Assembly: GCA_910584195.1 (NCBI GenBank)
Contig: CAJTYV010000028.1
Location: 1-35,172 of the forward strand
Source of the DNA: an uncultured Ruminococcus sp.
GTDB lineage: Bacteria; Bacillota; Clostridia; Oscillospirales; Ruminococcaceae
DNA: 35,172 bases
Direction: 5' to 3'
Part shown: positions 23,672 to 32,638 of the stretch, piece by piece
Layout of the letters: each line of letters begins with the position of its first letter
Position numbering within the stretch: the stretch's first letter is position 1
The notes under the pieces: model-generated
Told to the model about the DNA's origin: nothing
Seen by the model: only the letters and a program-made list of their open reading frames with translations
Databases searched by the model: none
Made by a program: the position numbers and the translations under genes

Positions 23672-25979
23672 GTGGAAGAATAATTATTTAGAAATCATAT
23701 ATAAATATTATCGTATGCATAAAAAGAAAACAACTATTACAGTGGCATGTATTGCGGCGGCTATTTGCATGATTACAACGGTATTTAGTTTGGCGGATAT
23801 TGGAATAGATGTTGAAATACAGGCCGTCAAGAACATCTATGGAAACTATCATATGAAAGTGGAAAATCTTTCTTTTGAAATTACTGATATAGAAAAAATA
23901 GAAGGAATAAGTCATGCAGGCTGGTTGGTTGAGTTACCAACAGGAGAATTGAAAGAGAAAGAGTGCAGGATACTATGCGGAGATGCGGATATCATACAGC
24001 AGTTTGATGTCAGACTTTTAGAAGGACAATATGCAAAGACCGGAGAAGAGGTTGTTATTGATAAAAAGGTTAAGAAGGATTATGCTTTGAAGGTAGGAGA
24101 TGTCCTGCCAGTTAGGTTGGAAGGAAAGACGTATAACCTGGACATTGTAGGGGTATGCGATACCTTTTCTTCCCTTACAGCAAGAGATGTGTATGGTCTT
24201 TTGTTGTCTGTAGAAGGCGGAAGGATACTGGGAAATAGTTGTGGGGATTATTATATTACATGTCAAAATGTGGAAGAAATCGATGAAGTAAAATGTAAAC
24301 TTATAGAAGAGTATCATTTGGAAGAAAACAGAATACAGTTAAATGAAATATTGTTGGCAGTTATGGGAAAGGGGAAATCTGTCTTAGCCGCTAATTTATA
24401 TTTGATAGCGGGTATTTTATTTTGTCTTGTATTTCTTGTAAGTATTCTGATGATTACAAATTGCTTGAATATAAGTGTTCATGAGAAAAAGCAATTATAT
24501 GGCTTACTTAGGTGTATAGGAGCAGATTCAAAACAATTAAGAAGATGTGTGCAGAAAGAAGGAAAAATACTATGGTGTCATAGTATACCCGCAGGGATTG
24601 GGAGCGGGGTGGTTTTGACATGGTGCTGTTTATTATTGCTACGACTTCTTAATAAAGATATGTTTGAAAATATTTTTGTGTTTCAAGTCAGTATAGCAGG
24701 GATTGTGATTGGAATATTTACTGGTTTGGCAGCAGTTATGATAGCGACAGTGAGTCCGGTAAGATATGTATGCAGTATTCCGCCATTAACAGCGATAAAT
24801 GAAGAAACTTATCAGAAAGATATAAAATGCCGAAAAAAAAGAAGGACGATAAAAATTCCAGTAGAATTACTAATTAGCCTTAGACAGACAGGAAGCAATA
24901 GAAAATCACTTGGGCTTATGATAGCTTCTTTTGCAATGAATATTGTTTTGATTTTTGCTTTTTCTGTTATGATTAACTTTATTTATGAAGGTTCATATTT
25001 TACAAAGCCATATAATCCGGATGCCTCTATTTATAATAAAGAAGGTAAGTACTATATTCATGATGAAGTAAAGTGGAAAATAGAAGAAATAAGTGGTGTA
25101 GAAAGTGTTGTTGGACGTAAAGTAAACAATGCAGAATTGGAAAAAAATGGAAATGTATTTTCTACGTTGCTTGTATCATATGACAAACAGCAATTTGAAT
25201 GGATAGAAAGCAAAATAATTTCTGGGAAATTAAATATAGGCAGGTTATTAGAAGGAGAAGAAATATTAGTTGATGAAGAAAGTGGTTTAGAAGTAGGAGA
25301 TGAGGTACTGATTAAAGGTAATGGAGGCAATACAATAGCGTGTGTAGTAGGAGGAGTATTAAGGAATTTTCCATATGATTCGGCTGACAGTGTGAGATGC
25401 CTGCTTGCAGAAGCATTGTTTCAACAGGTAGTAGGAAATATGGATTATTCCATACTGGATATAAGATTTAGTAAGGGAAATGAGGAAGTATGGGAATTAA
25501 TGACTAAAATTATACCAGAAAAATTTAGTATATTTGATTACCGACAAAAAAAAGAAGAAAGCAAAAACCAATTTTTAACAATGGCAGTCTTTGTATATGG
25601 ATTTTGTGGAACTATCATAGCGGTAACTATCTTTAATATTATAAATTGTATGAGCATAAGTGTTTGGAATAATATGAAAAAGTATGGGATGATTTGTGCT
25701 GTAGGTGGGACGACAAAACAATGTAAAAAGATAGTAATACTGGAGGCTCTATTATATGCATGTGGAGGTGGGGCGTTAGGAATAGCAATTGGTGTACCTT
25801 TACATTATTATCTTTATAGTCATCTAGTTGCTAAGTATTTTAATACCGTATGGAGATTACCTGTTGAAATGATAATTACAATTATTGGAATTACTATATT
25901 TACAGCAATTGTATCATCACTGATGCCTTTGCAAAAAGTTAAGGAAATTAACATAATAGAAATAATTCGACAAGTATAG
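23646..25979 (+). CDS. FtsX-family ABC permease with two FtsX domains
   Basis: A 777-residue membrane protein. One N-terminal helix (about 29-48) is followed by an extracellular domain (50-245), three helices forming the first FtsX domain (about 248-385), a fifth helix (about 420-440), a second outside domain (445-640) and three final helices (about 650-770). This layout is typical of efflux or peptide-immunity permeases. ATG 23646 lies inside the ATPase gene; GTG at 23652 or 23658 are alternatives. Substrate unknown; the neighbouring maturase fragment hints at a modified peptide. Confidence 0.85.
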   Translation: MVVLVKEDKWKNNYLEIIYKYYRMHKKKTTITVACIAAAICMITTVFSLADIGIDVEIQAVKNIYGNYHMKVENLSFEITDIEKIEGISHAGWLVELPTGELKEKECRILCGDADIIQQFDVRLLEGQYAKTGEEVVIDKKVKKDYALKVGDVLPVRLEGKTYNLDIVGVCDTFSSLTARDVYGLLLSVEGGRILGNSCGDYYITCQNVEEIDEVKCKLIEEYHLEENRIQLNEILLAVMGKGKSVLAANLYLIAGILFCLVFLVSILMITNCLNISVHEKKQLYGLLRCIGADSKQLRRCVQKEGKILWCHSIPAGIGSGVVLTWCCLLLLRLLNKDMFENIFVFQVSIAGIVIGIFTGLAAVMIATVSPVRYVCSIPPLTAINEETYQKDIKCRKKRRTIKIPVELLISLRQTGSNRKSLGLMIASFAMNIVLIFAFSVMINFIYEGSYFTKPYNPDASIYNKEGKYYIHDEVKWKIEEISGVESVVGRKVNNAELEKNGNVFSTLLVSYDKQQFEWIESKIISGKLNIGRLLEGEEILVDEESGLEVGDEVLIKGNGGNTIACVVGGVLRNFPYDSADSVRCLLAEALFQQVVGNMDYSILDIRFSKGNEEVWELMTKIIPEKFSIFDYRQKKEESKNQFLTMAVFVYGFCGTIIAVTIFNIINCMSISVWNNMKKYGMICAVGGTTKQCKKIVILEALLYACGGGALGIAIGVPLHYYLYSHLVAKYFNTVWRLPVEMIITIIGITIFTAIVSSLMPLQKVKEINIIEIIRQV

Positions 25980-25990
25980 AGAGGAATACA

Positions 25991-26647
25991 ATGAAAAAGA
26001 AAATAAGACTGTTGACATTTGTAATATGCATATGGATGATAATCGGATTTAATATTGAGGCTATGGCAGCAAATAATGCTTTAGCAATACAAGTAAATGA
26101 TGATTTTGGTGAACTGATAAAGATTATTATTGAAATTAAATCGAAAAATCCAGAAAAGGGAAATGAAGAAATAGAAACGCTTATAGTAAGACAGGTTTCT
26201 ATGAGAAGAGATAGTGGTGTAAGTAATATTTGGAATTCTCTAACGGATACAGAAAAAAAATTAGTCATTAGATATCCACTTGATGCATTAAAAGTAAATA
26301 CAGCCAAAAATATTGCAACTACACAGACAGAAAAAAAGTTTGGTTATAATGGGCTTGGTGATAGGAGTGATGCATTTAGACATGGTATGTGGAATGCAGA
26401 AATGGTTATATTAATCGGAAGTGAGAAAGCAGAAATGTTTGCAACGGCTCACGAGGATAAGGATATTACGGGTTTGGAGGTAGATGGGCATACTAAATTA
26501 GAACATAAAAATATGGACATACATAATAATGCAGAAGGTAGAATTATTGGGGAAAATAATAAAACAGCAAGCGAAGAACAGCTAGCAGAAATAATTTATA
26601 ATGCTGTATATGATGAAAATACTAATTTTATTTGGCTTAATAATTAA
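25991..26647 (+). CDS. Secreted protein of unknown function, DUF6973-like
   Basis: A 218-residue protein with a clean signal peptide (MKKKIRLLTFVICIWMIIGF, cleavage near EAMA-AN). The mature part has SLTDTEKKLVIRYPLDALKVN, NGLGDRSDAFRHGMWNAEM, ATAHEDKDITG, DGHTKLEHKNMDIHNNAEGR. The run of conserved His, Asp and Trp suggests a metal-dependent enzyme fold; similar domains (DUF6973, from memory) are attached to secreted proteins of Firmicutes. Activity is unknown: toxin, hydrolase or immunity factor are all possible. It follows the permease by 11 bases with GAGAGGAA before the ATG and closes the operon. Confidence 0.7.
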   Translation: MKKKIRLLTFVICIWMIIGFNIEAMAANNALAIQVNDDFGELIKIIIEIKSKNPEKGNEEIETLIVRQVSMRRDSGVSNIWNSLTDTEKKLVIRYPLDALKVNTAKNIATTQTEKKFGYNGLGDRSDAFRHGMWNAEMVILIGSEKAEMFATAHEDKDITGLEVDGHTKLEHKNMDIHNNAEGRIIGENNKTASEEQLAEIIYNAVYDENTNFIWLNN

Positions 26648-26735
26648 TTACTAAACTCAAATGAATATTCTTGCTTCAAGAAACCTCCATTCCGGAATTT
26701 TGGAAACCGGTGTTCCGGACGCGGAAACCGCCATT

Positions 26736-26851
26736 GATTGGCTTGATTGTCCTGCATCAGAAATGGAATTCTGGTCAAGTCCGAAGCCGTTTTACGGTGC
26801 GTTAGCAGGCTTTACAAGAATGGAATTTCTGATAGTCTATGGAAGCCAATC
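26736..26851 (+). repeat. Long imperfect inverted repeat near the right end
   Basis: GATTGGCTT (26736-26744) and AAGCCAATC (26843-26851) enclose ATCAGAAAT-GGA-ATTCT (26756-26772) and AGAAT-GGA-ATTTCTGAT (26817-26833), all pairing apart from the central GGA. The whole can fold into one stem of about 50 bases per side. It lies between the last cargo gene and the right end. Confidence 0.65.
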
Positions 26852-26908
26852 AAAGCAGAGCAATCGGTTAAATTAAGAGTTTACGATTATAAAAGTTTAA
26901 AAACACAC

Positions 26909-26926
26909 TTGACAACACGTCCCTGA
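26909..26926 (+). other. Right attachment site and -35 half of the joint promoter
   Basis: TTGACA at 26909-26914 points out of the element, ten bases before the GA core at 26925-26926. In the integrated state it would face the kinase remnant; in the circle it pairs with TATGTT of the left end at 17-base spacing. Confidence 0.7.
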
Positions 26927-27512
26927 AGCGAAGGCACGTTATGACAGGACAAAGTCTTTCCGTCATGACATCAGGAATCACATCGCAGTGGTAAAAAAAC
27001 TCCTGCAGGGCGGGAAGCTGGAGGAGGCGGTAAGCTATATAGAGGATATGGACGATATGGCGGAAAAAATGTCCTTCCCCTGCAGCACCAACAACCCGGT
27101 AGTGGATATTCTGGTGGGAAATAAGCTGGGGATTGCAAAAAGCATGGGGATTGATGTGGATTGTTCCCTCCTTCTGCCTTACCCCTGCAGCCTGCGGGAT
27201 ATTGATATCTGTATTGTCCTGTCAAATGCGCTGGATAATGCTATTCGGGCAGTAAAAAGTCTTGGCACTGCTACAGAAAAATATATCTGTGTGTCCGGGC
27301 GGCTTCAGGGGGATTTCCTTATGATGGAAATTGAGAACAGCTTCCGTGGGAATGGAGCGTTCAAAAAAGGAACAGGCCTGTCAAATATAAATGCGGTGGC
27401 TGAAAAATATGGCGGCGCCATGAGTATAAAGACACAGGAGAATGTATTTGTCCTCCATGTGCTGCTGATTATTCCACAGCATTCAGAAAGCAGCACACAG
27501 CAAATGGATTAA
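26927..27512 (+). pseudogene. GHKL sensor kinase, 3' part
   Basis: The catalytic half of the kinase that begins at 8600. Read in frame with the GA core it gives EAKARYDRTKSFRHDIRNHIAVV, with the phospho-acceptor His in FRHDIRNH, then CIVLSNALDNAIRAVKSLG (N box) and FKKGTGLSNINAVAEKYGG (G box), ending QHSESSTQQMD. Without the membrane half it has no start signal; a GTG at 26988 would skip the His. Possibly transcribed from TTGACA at the element's right end, but no function is expected unless the element excises. Confidence 0.88.
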
Positions 27513-27586
27513 AATGTTACTTTCTACAGCCGAAAAAAGAAAGCTGTCTGTAATGACGGCAACCAGAAAATTTTTTTGATGAGAAA

Positions 27587-28201
27587 TTAACAAATCGGCG
27601 GGAGGTATCCTAATTGAATCGCTTTGGTTACAGCTTCGACAGAGGAGGAAACATCAAGTTTTTCAAATATATGCTGTAAATGATTAGAAAGAGTACGTTC
27701 GCTGATATAAAGCGTGCCTGCAATCTCTTTCCGCTTTCTGCCGTTAGCTATAAGCAGCAAAATCTGTTTTTCACAGTCAGTTAATTCTTCTAAAAACGGA
27801 ATTGAACCGTTGAAGATAAATTTTCCCTGCATGATCTGTGAAAGAAAAGCTACCAGCATTTCCGGTTCTGTATTTTTGTTGATAAATCCTTTTGCCCCGA
27901 TTTTTTTGGCTTCGTTGAGGTATACCGGAAGATCGTATCCGGACAGGATAACAATTTTTTGCTCCGGATGATTGTATAATATCTGCTTTGCTAATTCCAA
28001 ACCGTCTTCGGATGTTATATTTTTTAAATTGATATCCATAAGCAGGATGTCCGGGGCATCTTCTTCAATGAATTTATCCAATAGGGAAATATCATTGATA
28101 CTTTTAAAGGTTTTTATTTCCGGGTAGTCTGATAATGCAATTTCCAGACTTTTGGAAAATAGAACGTGGTCATCGACTAATAAAATATTGATAAGAAGCA
28201 T
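27587..28201 (-). CDS. NarL/LuxR-family response regulator
   Basis: A 204-residue regulator. The receiver starts INILLVDDHVLFSKSLE, with phospho-accepting Asp in ILLMDINLKN and Lys in KGFINKNTEPE. The C-terminal LuxR helix-turn-helix is LTDCEKQILLLIANGRKRKEIAGTLYISERTLSNHLQHIFEKLDV. It overlaps the kinase gene by 32 bases. ATG 28201 sits directly after GAAAGGAG, closer than usual, so the true start may be slightly downstream. It probably controls the transporter encoded next door (29798-32585). Confidence 0.85.
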   Translation of the reverse strand: MLLINILLVDDHVLFSKSLEIALSDYPEIKTFKSINDISLLDKFIEEDAPDILLMDINLKNITSEDGLELAKQILYNHPEQKIVILSGYDLPVYLNEAKKIGAKGFINKNTEPEMLVAFLSQIMQGKFIFNGSIPFLEELTDCEKQILLLIANGRKRKEIAGTLYISERTLSNHLQHIFEKLDVSSSVEAVTKAIQLGYLPPIC

Positions 28202-29735
28202 CTCCTTTCATTGGCAGGTTGATACAGACACAGATTCCATGTGGAAAATTCTGGCTTATACTTACAGTGCCGTCCATGCTGTGCACACGGTCAGTGCTTA
28301 ATGCAAGGCCTCTGTGCTTTGACGAGTCTGCAGAGGTGAGGCTGTCGGCATCAGCACTTCCATTATCCTTTACGCATAATACTATCATTCCATTATCCTG
28401 TGTAAGTGTTATCCATGCTTTTTCTCCCGTAGAGTGTTTATAAACATTCGTGACAAGTTCTTTCAAAAGCCGGTATATGAAAATATCATATGGAGGAACT
28501 AAAAATAAAGAGTCCGGGCAGTCAAAAACAATGCTGACGTGGCGCTCAGGAAATGATTGCGCAATATAGGCAAGTAAGTTTTGGTAATTCTCTTTTATAG
28601 TAAGTTTTGACAGTAATACAGGATGGTAATTCTGCATCTGCTCACGGATATAAATATTCATACTATCAAGAGTTTCTGTGATTATTTTCTGTATATCAGG
28701 TTTTCCTGACTTATACATCATATTTTTTATGGAAAGCAGGTCTTGAAGTATATTGTCATGAAGAAAGTTTGAAAATTCAAGTTTTATCTGCTCTTCCTGC
28801 TGTAACTGTGCCAATGCGGCATTGTATTTGCTTTCCATAACCATGTTGCCTCCTCCCTGCCTTAAATTAAAATCCAGTATGATATTGCAGACATAGATTA
28901 ACACAAACATAGCATCCAACATAAGAAGGAAAGATAACCGGCCGATACCCAGAGTCATTGTAATCAGTCCACAAGTGATAATACCGAAAAGCAGGATCAA
29001 CATTAACTGAAAACTGCTGAATATGGCTGACAATGGAAAGCTGCGATGCTCTTTCAGTATAATGCCATGAATGCTTATGGAGAAAAGCAGGACAGGGATA
29101 TACACGCCAAAGTTTGAAAGATTTCCTTTTATTCCTCTTGTGGTAAGACAGTATGCAATGAATAAGACGATTACTGCCACAAGAGAGAGCAGAATGCATT
29201 TCCATTCTGCCTTAAGAACAAAAGCAGCTCTTTTTCTATGGTAAGCAATAACAAAAATGAAACAAAGCCAGCTGACCAAAAACTGGATGCCATATAACAA
29301 TGCAAACACATTGTCTGATATAAAAATGCCGATAAGTGAACAGATACAAGTTCCGGTCAGGCAGAAGTTTGTTACTTTTTTGAATTTATAACCGCTTCCC
29401 TGAAATAAAAACATGAGTATGAAATTGATAAAAATGTACCATATAACCGGACTTAAGGCATAAAAAGCAATATTTGTTATAGCGTTGTCCGAAACTGAAA
29501 GGAGTATATACCAACTGTCTAATGCCAGCAGACCGCAAAACAAAGAGATAGCTTTATTATCCTTGATGTTGCAGGAACTCACATAAGCAGCGTCTATCAG
29601 CATCAGCGATGACAGGAATAATGATACGGTTTTGCTGATGCTGCAAGGCATCTGAATATTTATTTCCAGCCCCATATATATTACAAGCAGGGTGGAGTTT
29701 ATAAAAAGCAAAAGCTTAAAGATAATACGCTTCAT
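28170..29735 (-). CDS. Sensor histidine kinase, HisKA_3 type, with about ten membrane segments
   Basis: A 521-residue kinase. Residues 1-295 are nearly all membrane helices. A short linker (MESKYNAALAQLQQEEQ) leads to the phospho-acceptor His in EFSNFLHDNILQDLLSIKNMM (HisKA_3 style). The ATPase has YRLLKELVTNVYKHS (N box) and HRGLALSTDRVHSMDG (G box region). ATG 29735 follows GGGGGC. It has its own promoter and forms a two-gene unit with the LuxR regulator. Sensors with many helices and no outside domain often read membrane stress or the state of an adjacent transporter. Confidence 0.85.
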   Translation of the reverse strand: MKRIIFKLLLFINSTLLVIYMGLEINIQMPCSISKTVSLFLSSLMLIDAAYVSSCNIKDNKAISLFCGLLALDSWYILLSVSDNAITNIAFYALSPVIWYIFINFILMFLFQGSGYKFKKVTNFCLTGTCICSLIGIFISDNVFALLYGIQFLVSWLCFIFVIAYHRKRAAFVLKAEWKCILLSLVAVIVLFIAYCLTTRGIKGNLSNFGVYIPVLLFSISIHGIILKEHRSFPLSAIFSSFQLMLILLFGIITCGLITMTLGIGRLSFLLMLDAMFVLIYVCNIILDFNLRQGGGNMVMESKYNAALAQLQQEEQIKLEFSNFLHDNILQDLLSIKNMMYKSGKPDIQKIITETLDSMNIYIREQMQNYHPVLLSKLTIKENYQNLLAYIAQSFPERHVSIVFDCPDSLFLVPPYDIFIYRLLKELVTNVYKHSTGEKAWITLTQDNGMIVLCVKDNGSADADSLTSADSSKHRGLALSTDRVHSMDGTVSISQNFPHGICVCINLPMKGDASYQYFISR

Positions 29736-29760
29736 ATTTTGCCCCCTTATCTATGCCTAA

Positions 29761-29788
29761 ATTATATCATTTACCTGTGTGCATACAA
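29761..29788 (-). promoter_or_regulatory. Promoter of the kinase-regulator pair
   Basis: On the minus strand, TTGTAT (complement of 29783-29788), 16 bases, then a perfect TATAAT (complement of 29761-29766), 26 bases before the kinase ATG. Confidence 0.65.
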
Positions 29789-29797
29789 CTAAAATTT

Positions 29798-31825
29798 TTA
29801 CATGATTCCGATAGCCTTTGATTTTCCCAAAACCATTTTACAGCAGGTATGGGCAGTCATACAGTAATAAAGCAGATAAATGATCAGTGTCAGCGCAATG
29901 GCTAATATCGTAGGGGCGTATAAAACAATGCTGTTCGCCAAAAGGTTCTGCATAAGCGCTGTTTTGTATACTAATGTGGCAAAGATACAGTCTGCCAGTC
30001 CGAATAGAAACGGAATGCTGAAGAATGTGATTGCTTGTTTCCTGATGATTTTTTTAATCTTCCTGTTCGTATATCCCATTTTTACGAGGATATCGTAATC
30101 GGATTTTGAATCGGCTATAGCAGAAATGTTATTAAAATACAGAATGCTGCCTGTTGCGATAAAGAATAATACCACAAGAAAGCCTATCAGCAGGAAGGTG
30201 GAACTGCTTAGGGAAACCACTTCATGTATCCTGTGGGAATTGCCCTGCAGGTAAGGGCTTTTATCCAGATATGCAGACAAAGCCTGAAACAGATCCTCGT
30301 TACCTGTTATGGAACTTCCGTTTATACTTAAGACTTTCGTTTCGGGGGCAGCGTTTTCAGATATCATGTTGTATAAACTGTCACTTACAATCAAAGTGCC
30401 AACACTGTTCGCAAAAGAAATAGGATTATCTAATGTGGTCATAGTCACAGTGACAGGTATTTCGGTATTGTTTATGAGCAGTGGATAAGTGCTTCCTGTT
30501 TCGTCCTTGCCGGAAGCCGGCTGGTATCTTACAAAAATACACTCATTGTTGTTTAGTGCTTCAAATTGTTCCAAAGCCTTTTGCCGCCCCTGCGCTTTCA
30601 GAATGGCGGTATAGTCAGAATATGAGATACATTCAAAACCTGCATTCCGAAGAATTTTTTCGTTGTCAGCATCTCCCTTGGAAGTTCCGACACTGTATTC
30701 CATGGGAAGCTGCCCGGCAGTAGAAGTGACTTTATAAATATCGGTCTGCAGGAATGTAATATCTTCTCCGGATGAATAGTTGTTCACGATCTCCATGATT
30801 GCGGACAGATCGCTCTCCTTTTCAATACGGCACTCAATTTCTGACGGCGCAATGCGGGATACTGCTGCAATCGGATAATACAGGGTCAGAGCCATAACAC
30901 TTGAAACAGTCAAAGTTGCGGCGGACAGTAATGTGAGCATGATCAGCGTTTTTGAATTAGAACGCATCCGGTATATAAAACCCGGTGAAGTAATGATTCT
31001 TGTTTCCGTATAAAATTTCTTCTTATTTTTCTTGCCAGTTTGTACTGCATAAGGGAGAAAAGATGCAATAAAAAGCACTGTTCCAAAAAGAATGAGTGTA
31101 AATGTAAGCATTCCAACAGCATAAAACCCGACTGAAAACCATACAGATTTTTCGCCCCGCAGGATGTCAAGGGCAATACCATATCCCAAAATAACAGATA
31201 CAAATCCGATTATGGAAGGAACGGCATGGAATTTTGTCTGTTTTTCCGCATTTTTTTCAAACCGTACTAAATCCATAAGGGAAGATTTCAAAAGAAATCT
31301 GCTGTTGGACAGCGATAATATGATGATAATGGCAAAAACAAAACATGCAGTCTTTACCATAGCATTCAGGTTAAAAAACGGTATTTCCGAATTGTTGACT
31401 GTCAATCCCAGTAATTTTGTGATGCCAAACACAATGCCTTTGTGAAACAGACCGCCCAAAAGAATCCCGATTACGAAAGCACCGAAGCAGGAAAGCATAT
31501 TTTCTGCTGTAAGCAAAGATAGTATCGTGGACTTCCGATATCCTAATAATGCATAAATACCCAATTCCTTTGTGCGCCGGCGCAAGAAGAAACGGTTTGA
31601 ATATGACATATAAAAAATCACAAATGCCATAAGGAATATAGAAATCGTATTGCACATGGTTTCCACCCGCCCGTCGACTGATATTTTCTCAAGCATAACT
31701 TTATTCATGGAAAACGAAGTGAAAGCAAAAAAAATAGTAATTACAAAGGAAATGGACAATAAATAAAGGGCATAAAAGGAAAAATTATTTTTTAGGTTCT
31801 TAAGCGCCATAAATAAATGGTTCAT
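29798..31825 (-). CDS. FtsX-family ABC permease (BceB-like)
   Basis: A 675-residue membrane protein. It starts LFMALKNLKNNFSFYALYLLSISFVITIFFAF, with further helices at about 55-75, 105-130, 150-170, 205-230, 235-255 and 290-315. A large outside domain spans about 320-540 and three helices end the protein. Ten helices with one large loop before the last group is the BceB pattern, as in bacitracin and lantibiotic resistance pumps. It lies ten bases after its ATPase gene. The nearby kinase and regulator strengthen this reading, although Bce systems normally use an OmpR-type regulator. Confidence 0.85.
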   Translation of the reverse strand: MNHLFMALKNLKNNFSFYALYLLSISFVITIFFAFTSFSMNKVMLEKISVDGRVETMCNTISIFLMAFVIFYMSYSNRFFLRRRTKELGIYALLGYRKSTILSLLTAENMLSCFGAFVIGILLGGLFHKGIVFGITKLLGLTVNNSEIPFFNLNAMVKTACFVFAIIIILSLSNSRFLLKSSLMDLVRFEKNAEKQTKFHAVPSIIGFVSVILGYGIALDILRGEKSVWFSVGFYAVGMLTFTLILFGTVLFIASFLPYAVQTGKKNKKKFYTETRIITSPGFIYRMRSNSKTLIMLTLLSAATLTVSSVMALTLYYPIAAVSRIAPSEIECRIEKESDLSAIMEIVNNYSSGEDITFLQTDIYKVTSTAGQLPMEYSVGTSKGDADNEKILRNAGFECISYSDYTAILKAQGRQKALEQFEALNNNECIFVRYQPASGKDETGSTYPLLINNTEIPVTVTMTTLDNPISFANSVGTLIVSDSLYNMISENAAPETKVLSINGSSITGNEDLFQALSAYLDKSPYLQGNSHRIHEVVSLSSSTFLLIGFLVVLFFIATGSILYFNNISAIADSKSDYDILVKMGYTNRKIKKIIRKQAITFFSIPFLFGLADCIFATLVYKTALMQNLLANSIVLYAPTILAIALTLIIYLLYYCMTAHTCCKMVLGKSKAIGIM

Positions 31826-31835
31826 GGGTACTTCC

Positions 31836-32585
31836 CTACCTTTCTGTGTCTAATTTTGCGATTGTCTGTGCAATGGATTCATAGAATGCACGCCTGCCAG
31901 CTTTTTGTTTCAATAATTCCTGAATGATACAGCCATCTTTAAAAATCAGGATGCGGTCAGCAAAACTTGCGGCATAAGCATCATGTGTGACCATTAGTAT
32001 CGTAGTATGGAGACTTTCGTTCGATTTTTTTAGAGTGTTCAGCAAATCTGTTGCGGAACTTGAATCCAATGCCCCGGTCGGTTCGTCTGCAAATAAAATG
32101 CTTGGATGTTTCACAATAGCCCTTAGAGCAGAAGCACGCTGCCTTTGCCCGCCTGAGAGTTCACTTGGATACTTATCTAACTGTGCGTCAATACCAAAGC
32201 TTTTCGCCAGGCGTCTTATCATGTTTTCTATTTTTTGAGGCGGAAGTTTCTGTAAAGTCAGTGGAACAGCGATATTCTCAAAAATAGTAAGGCTGTCTAA
32301 CAGCAGATATTCCTGGAAGATAAAACCTAGATTATCCCTGCGGAAATCCGCAGCTTTGGAATCAGTCAGGTTTTTTAGATTGATACCGTTTATTGTAATG
32401 CTGCCGCTCGTGGGTGTATCAATCGTAGAAAGAACATTAAGCAATGTAGTCTTTCCTGATCCGGAAGCCCCCATAATGGCAATAAATTCGCCGTCCATTA
32501 CGCTGAACGATATTTTATTAAGGCTTGGGTGCTGTGATTTTGCATAAATTTTTGTTACGTTTTTCGCTTCCAATAATGTAGCCAT
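31836..32585 (-). CDS. ABC transporter ATP-binding protein (BceA-like)
   Basis: A 249-residue ATPase: Walker A GASGSGKTT, Q loop FIFQEYLLL, signature LSGGQRQR, Walker B ILFADEPTGALDS, switch His in ILMVTHDAY. AAAGGAG lies before ATG 32585. It pairs with the FtsX permease downstream; together they would confer resistance to or sensing of cell-wall-active peptides. The upstream gap to 32639 would hold its promoter, but I saw no clear consensus. Confidence 0.9.
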   Translation of the reverse strand: MATLLEAKNVTKIYAKSQHPSLNKISFSVMDGEFIAIMGASGSGKTTLLNVLSTIDTPTSGSITINGINLKNLTDSKAADFRRDNLGFIFQEYLLLDSLTIFENIAVPLTLQKLPPQKIENMIRRLAKSFGIDAQLDKYPSELSGGQRQRASALRAIVKHPSILFADEPTGALDSSSATDLLNTLKKSNESLHTTILMVTHDAYAASFADRILIFKDGCIIQELLKQKAGRRAFYESIAQTIAKLDTER

Positions 32586-32638
32586 TTCTTTTATTCTCCT
32601 TTGCTTTTTTGTAACAGTATTGTAATTTGGGGGCTGTA

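Larger units (their letters stand above)
9386..26926 (+). mobile_element. Tn4451/Tn5397-like mobilizable element inserted in a GHKL kinase gene
   Basis: A 17.5-kb element bounded by GA at 9386-9387 and 26925-26926. Removing it leaves TATGTGGAG-GA-AGCGAAGG and an intact kinase frame. It carries the hallmark genes of this class: tnpV, tnpW, a large serine recombinase (TnpX type), and a relaxase with an upstream hairpin zone. Family members such as Tn4451 and Tn5397 are known to use a GA core and to excise as circles. No mating-pore (type IV secretion) genes are present, so it would need a helper for transfer. The cargo (20391-26647) is much richer in AT than the backbone, which suggests it was acquired separately. 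Confidence 0.88.

Noticed and set aside
26661..26876. 71-residue ORF at the right end of the element
   Set aside because: It lies across the long inverted repeat, has no binding site and no recognisable motif; more likely a by-product of the repeat.
9386..26926. Conjugative (self-transferring) element
   Set aside because: No coupling protein, VirB4-like ATPase or other mating-pore gene was found; only a relaxase, so it is called mobilizable.
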